Shown here in pieces: positions 62,103-64,000 of a stretch of 64,000 bases of DNA. Each line of letters begins with the position of its first letter. Within the stretch, counting starts at the first letter, position 1. The DNA is from Gamsiella multidivaricata (Eukaryota > Mortierellomycota > Mortierellomycetes > Mortierellales > Mortierellaceae): NCBI RefSeq assembly GCF_025024155.1, contig NW_026251761.1:186001-250000 (forward strand). Reading direction: 5' to 3'. The translations under genes were made by a program, and so were the position numbers. The notes under the pieces are model-generated. The model did no database searches. It worked only from the letters and a program-made list of their open reading frames with translations, and was not told the DNA's origin.

Positions 62103-62589
62103 TCGCCATGGTCGTCTGTGCTGGTCGAGAGGGATCTAAAGAAGAAAGAAAAAGAGCTGGGGGAAAAAGATGATGGTTAGTATCAACTGCCCTTGTCGTT
62201 GCCATTCGTTAAAAATGCATAAAAGAAAGCGAAGTGAAAGACATTTTGGCCCGCAGACCTACTTGGCCACCAGGATCCAAAGACCTCTATGTGATAGGCA
62301 TACCAAACAGAGACTACTTGAACCCCTGAAGGGCTCCAGGGCCCTTCCAAAAACAACACCACCCGAGCCCGAAAGAGAGAACACAAAGACCGGAGGCAGA
62401 GGAGGCCATCCTTTAAACCTATACTCACCCCAGACTGCAAGACCACTAGAGTACAGAAGGGGACACCACAAGCCATGTCCCAAATGAACACGAGGCGCTT
62501 TGCAAGGACTTTTTTGACAACACCAAGCAAACCAGAAAAGAAGAAGACAGCCAAGAGGGCCGCCCACGAAAAGTAATACAAAAGATTGA

Positions 62590-63020
62590 GAGAACAAAGT
62601 GCTGGCGGATGCGCTGGGGATGCAAACAAAACCCCCATTGTGCACACCGCGCCCCACTACTGGTACCACCTCTTCAACGGACTGGTCCAGCCACCACCAC
62701 AACAAAAGAAAAAAAAAAAAAAAAAAAGAACAACGTGGGGGCTCTATTGAGGGAATAATATACACTGCCCACCACATGCCGAACACTACAGCAAAGTTGG
62801 TCAGAACCCGGTAGTGTCAGCGAACCAACAAGAAATAAAAAAAAAAGAACAACGCGGAAGCCTGTGTCCCTATCACAGGCCCCACCCCTGACTACTACCT
62901 CTATAGTGGTCCCGAGAACATAAGGACCCAGTAGTGGCTAGCAGCAACAGCAGGAACAAAAAAAGAGAACAAGTGGGGTCGAGTGCATGAGAATACGGAC
63001 AAAAACCCCATGCACCGGTT
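62590..63020. repeat. Degenerate ~120-bp tandem repeat with A-tracts
   Basis: A motif of an A-tract (in three of four copies) followed by AGAACAA and a G-rich stretch recurs at about 62590, 62725, 62845 and 62965, that is with spacings of about 135, 120 and 120. Within the units, ACAAAA-CCCC-ATG(T)GCAC blocks recur at about 62625 and 62998, and short inverted repeats are present (CCTGTG...CACAGG at 62861-62879; GGTCC...GGACC at 62907-62928; TGCATG...CATGCA at 62984-63013). Possibly a decayed satellite or structured non-coding element. Confidence 0.55.
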
Positions 63021-64000
63021 CCCGGACTAAACCCCCCTGGTGTCTACCCCCTCCCAGTTCACTTGACTAATGTTGTCAAAAAAGGCCTCACAAAGAACCC
63101 CGGTTTCGTTTGAACATGACTTGGGATGCCTCACCCGACTGTACCCTGTGGCTCACAGCTAGAGTGATATAAGGGATGACGTCCCTACCCGCAGCTTTGT
63201 GCTGTCCCTTAGGAGTTGGAGCAGCGTGTTTTGAAAAGGTAGCCGTCCCCACTCCAAGAATCCAAGAGGCCCTGCCCAGCACACCGACCGCACAGGCGCC
63301 TCCAGAAAACTGACAACCGCCCAGATTCACGTCGCCAAGAATGCCCAGCAGAAATAAAAAGGGTAAGGGAAGAAGAGGTGGGGCGAAGGAGGAGAGCTCA
63401 AATAAACTTATCTTTTATTACTTGCGGCCACGGTTGTTCGTCGTCAATGGTCTTGACTACGGCTGGTGATGGTGGGCGAGCGTGGGTCCGTGGGAGAATG
63501 GGTCGAAAGTTAGTAAAGTGGGTTCTGAGGTGTGGCATGATGTGCTGGATGGTGGAGTATGAAGGATGTACCTGAGAGTGTGGAGTGGAAGTGAGAAAAA
63601 AAAAGAAAAGGAAAAAGAAAACATAAAAGCGGTCCGAGCGCTGACGTTAGTAGCGTGCGAACCTGGCACCGATGGTGGCAAAGGAGGGGAAGAGAGAAGG
63701 AAGCAGGGCTAGGTCAACGAGTGAGTGAAGGTGAAGGCGAATGAAGGAGTGAGCACCCGTTGGGTCCTTCGAGTAACCGGGCCGGTCCCCCCTCATTACC
63801 ACTGAAGGCCTTCACTCGCCTCGCCCTGGTGTTCGATTATGAATGCGTATGAAAGGGCAGACAGAATGTATGCGGTGTGCTCAAACAGTCTTTTTATTGC
63901 CACTAATTTTTCGTGTTCCTGGCCTTGTCACATCGTCCGAGCGCTGGGCGCAGTCCGCCCGCCTTGGTCTAAAAAATAAATAAATTTGCACTAAACACTA
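63021..64000. other. Terminal region without recognised gene
   Basis: No open frame with a domain or codon-like composition. AT-rich stretches such as CTTATCTTTTATTACTTG near 63409 and TTTTTATTGCC near 63890 could be 3' untranslated sequence of a minus-strand gene that continues beyond the window, but this is not supported further. Confidence 0.4.

Noticed and set aside
62183..62786. Overlapping 154- and 175-codon minus-strand frames
   Set aside because: Very hydrophobic Phe/Leu/Trp-rich translations produced by A-rich repeat DNA on the other strand; two frames are open at once, so neither looks selected.

Overview
This 64 kb window is nuclear DNA of a filamentous fungus. Almost every gene is split by short GT-AG introns of about 70-220 nt, and the protein set is fungal (P4-ATPase, SER1, PEX16, UTP18, IRE1, forkhead, paxillin-like LIM protein). 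PEX16, an ITFG1/TIP-type protein and an SLC35F6-type carrier, together with Ser/Gln-rich low-complexity proteins and a GC content near 50%, suggest an early-diverging fungus, most likely a Mortierella-type Mucoromycota. The lineage is inferred from gene content and has not been tested.

Layout, left to right. 0-8.2 kb: the 3' part of a P4 lipid flippase (+), phosphoserine aminotransferase (-) and a PWWP-domain protein (-). 8.1-11.0 kb: no recognisable gene. 11.0-20.7 kb: a compact block with ribosomal protein eS7 (+), PEX16 (-), an SLC35F6-like carrier (+), an RBR-type E3 ubiquitin ligase (+) and a J-domain protein (+). 21.1-21.9 kb: retroposon debris with clear target-site duplications. 22.0-26.0 kb: tRNA-Phe, FAHD1-like hydrolase (+) and a three-LIM paxillin-like protein (-). 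26-28.8 kb: gene-poor. 28.8-34.1 kb: an unrecognised coiled-coil protein (+) and UTP18 (+). 34.3-43.0 kb: IRE1 (-) and a forkhead factor (-). 44-50.8 kb: gene-poor, with one unresolved membrane-protein gene (-) and weak gene fragments. 50.8-61.6 kb: a very large protein with three START-like lipid-binding domains and a C-terminal membrane anchor (+), then an ITFG1/TIP homologue (-). 61.6-64.0 kb: no convincing large gene, but a degenerate ~120-bp tandem repeat.

There is no operon-like organisation. Several products act on membranes or the endomembrane system: flippase, PEX16, SLC35F6-like carrier, IRE1, the triple-START protein and ITFG1. The most striking object is the triple-START gene. Its three repeats carry introns at the same two positions and in the same phases, which points to internal duplication of a genomic unit. 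Exon models were built by hand from splice signals, reading-frame continuity and remembered family alignments. Each complete model closes to a whole number of codons, but none has transcript support.
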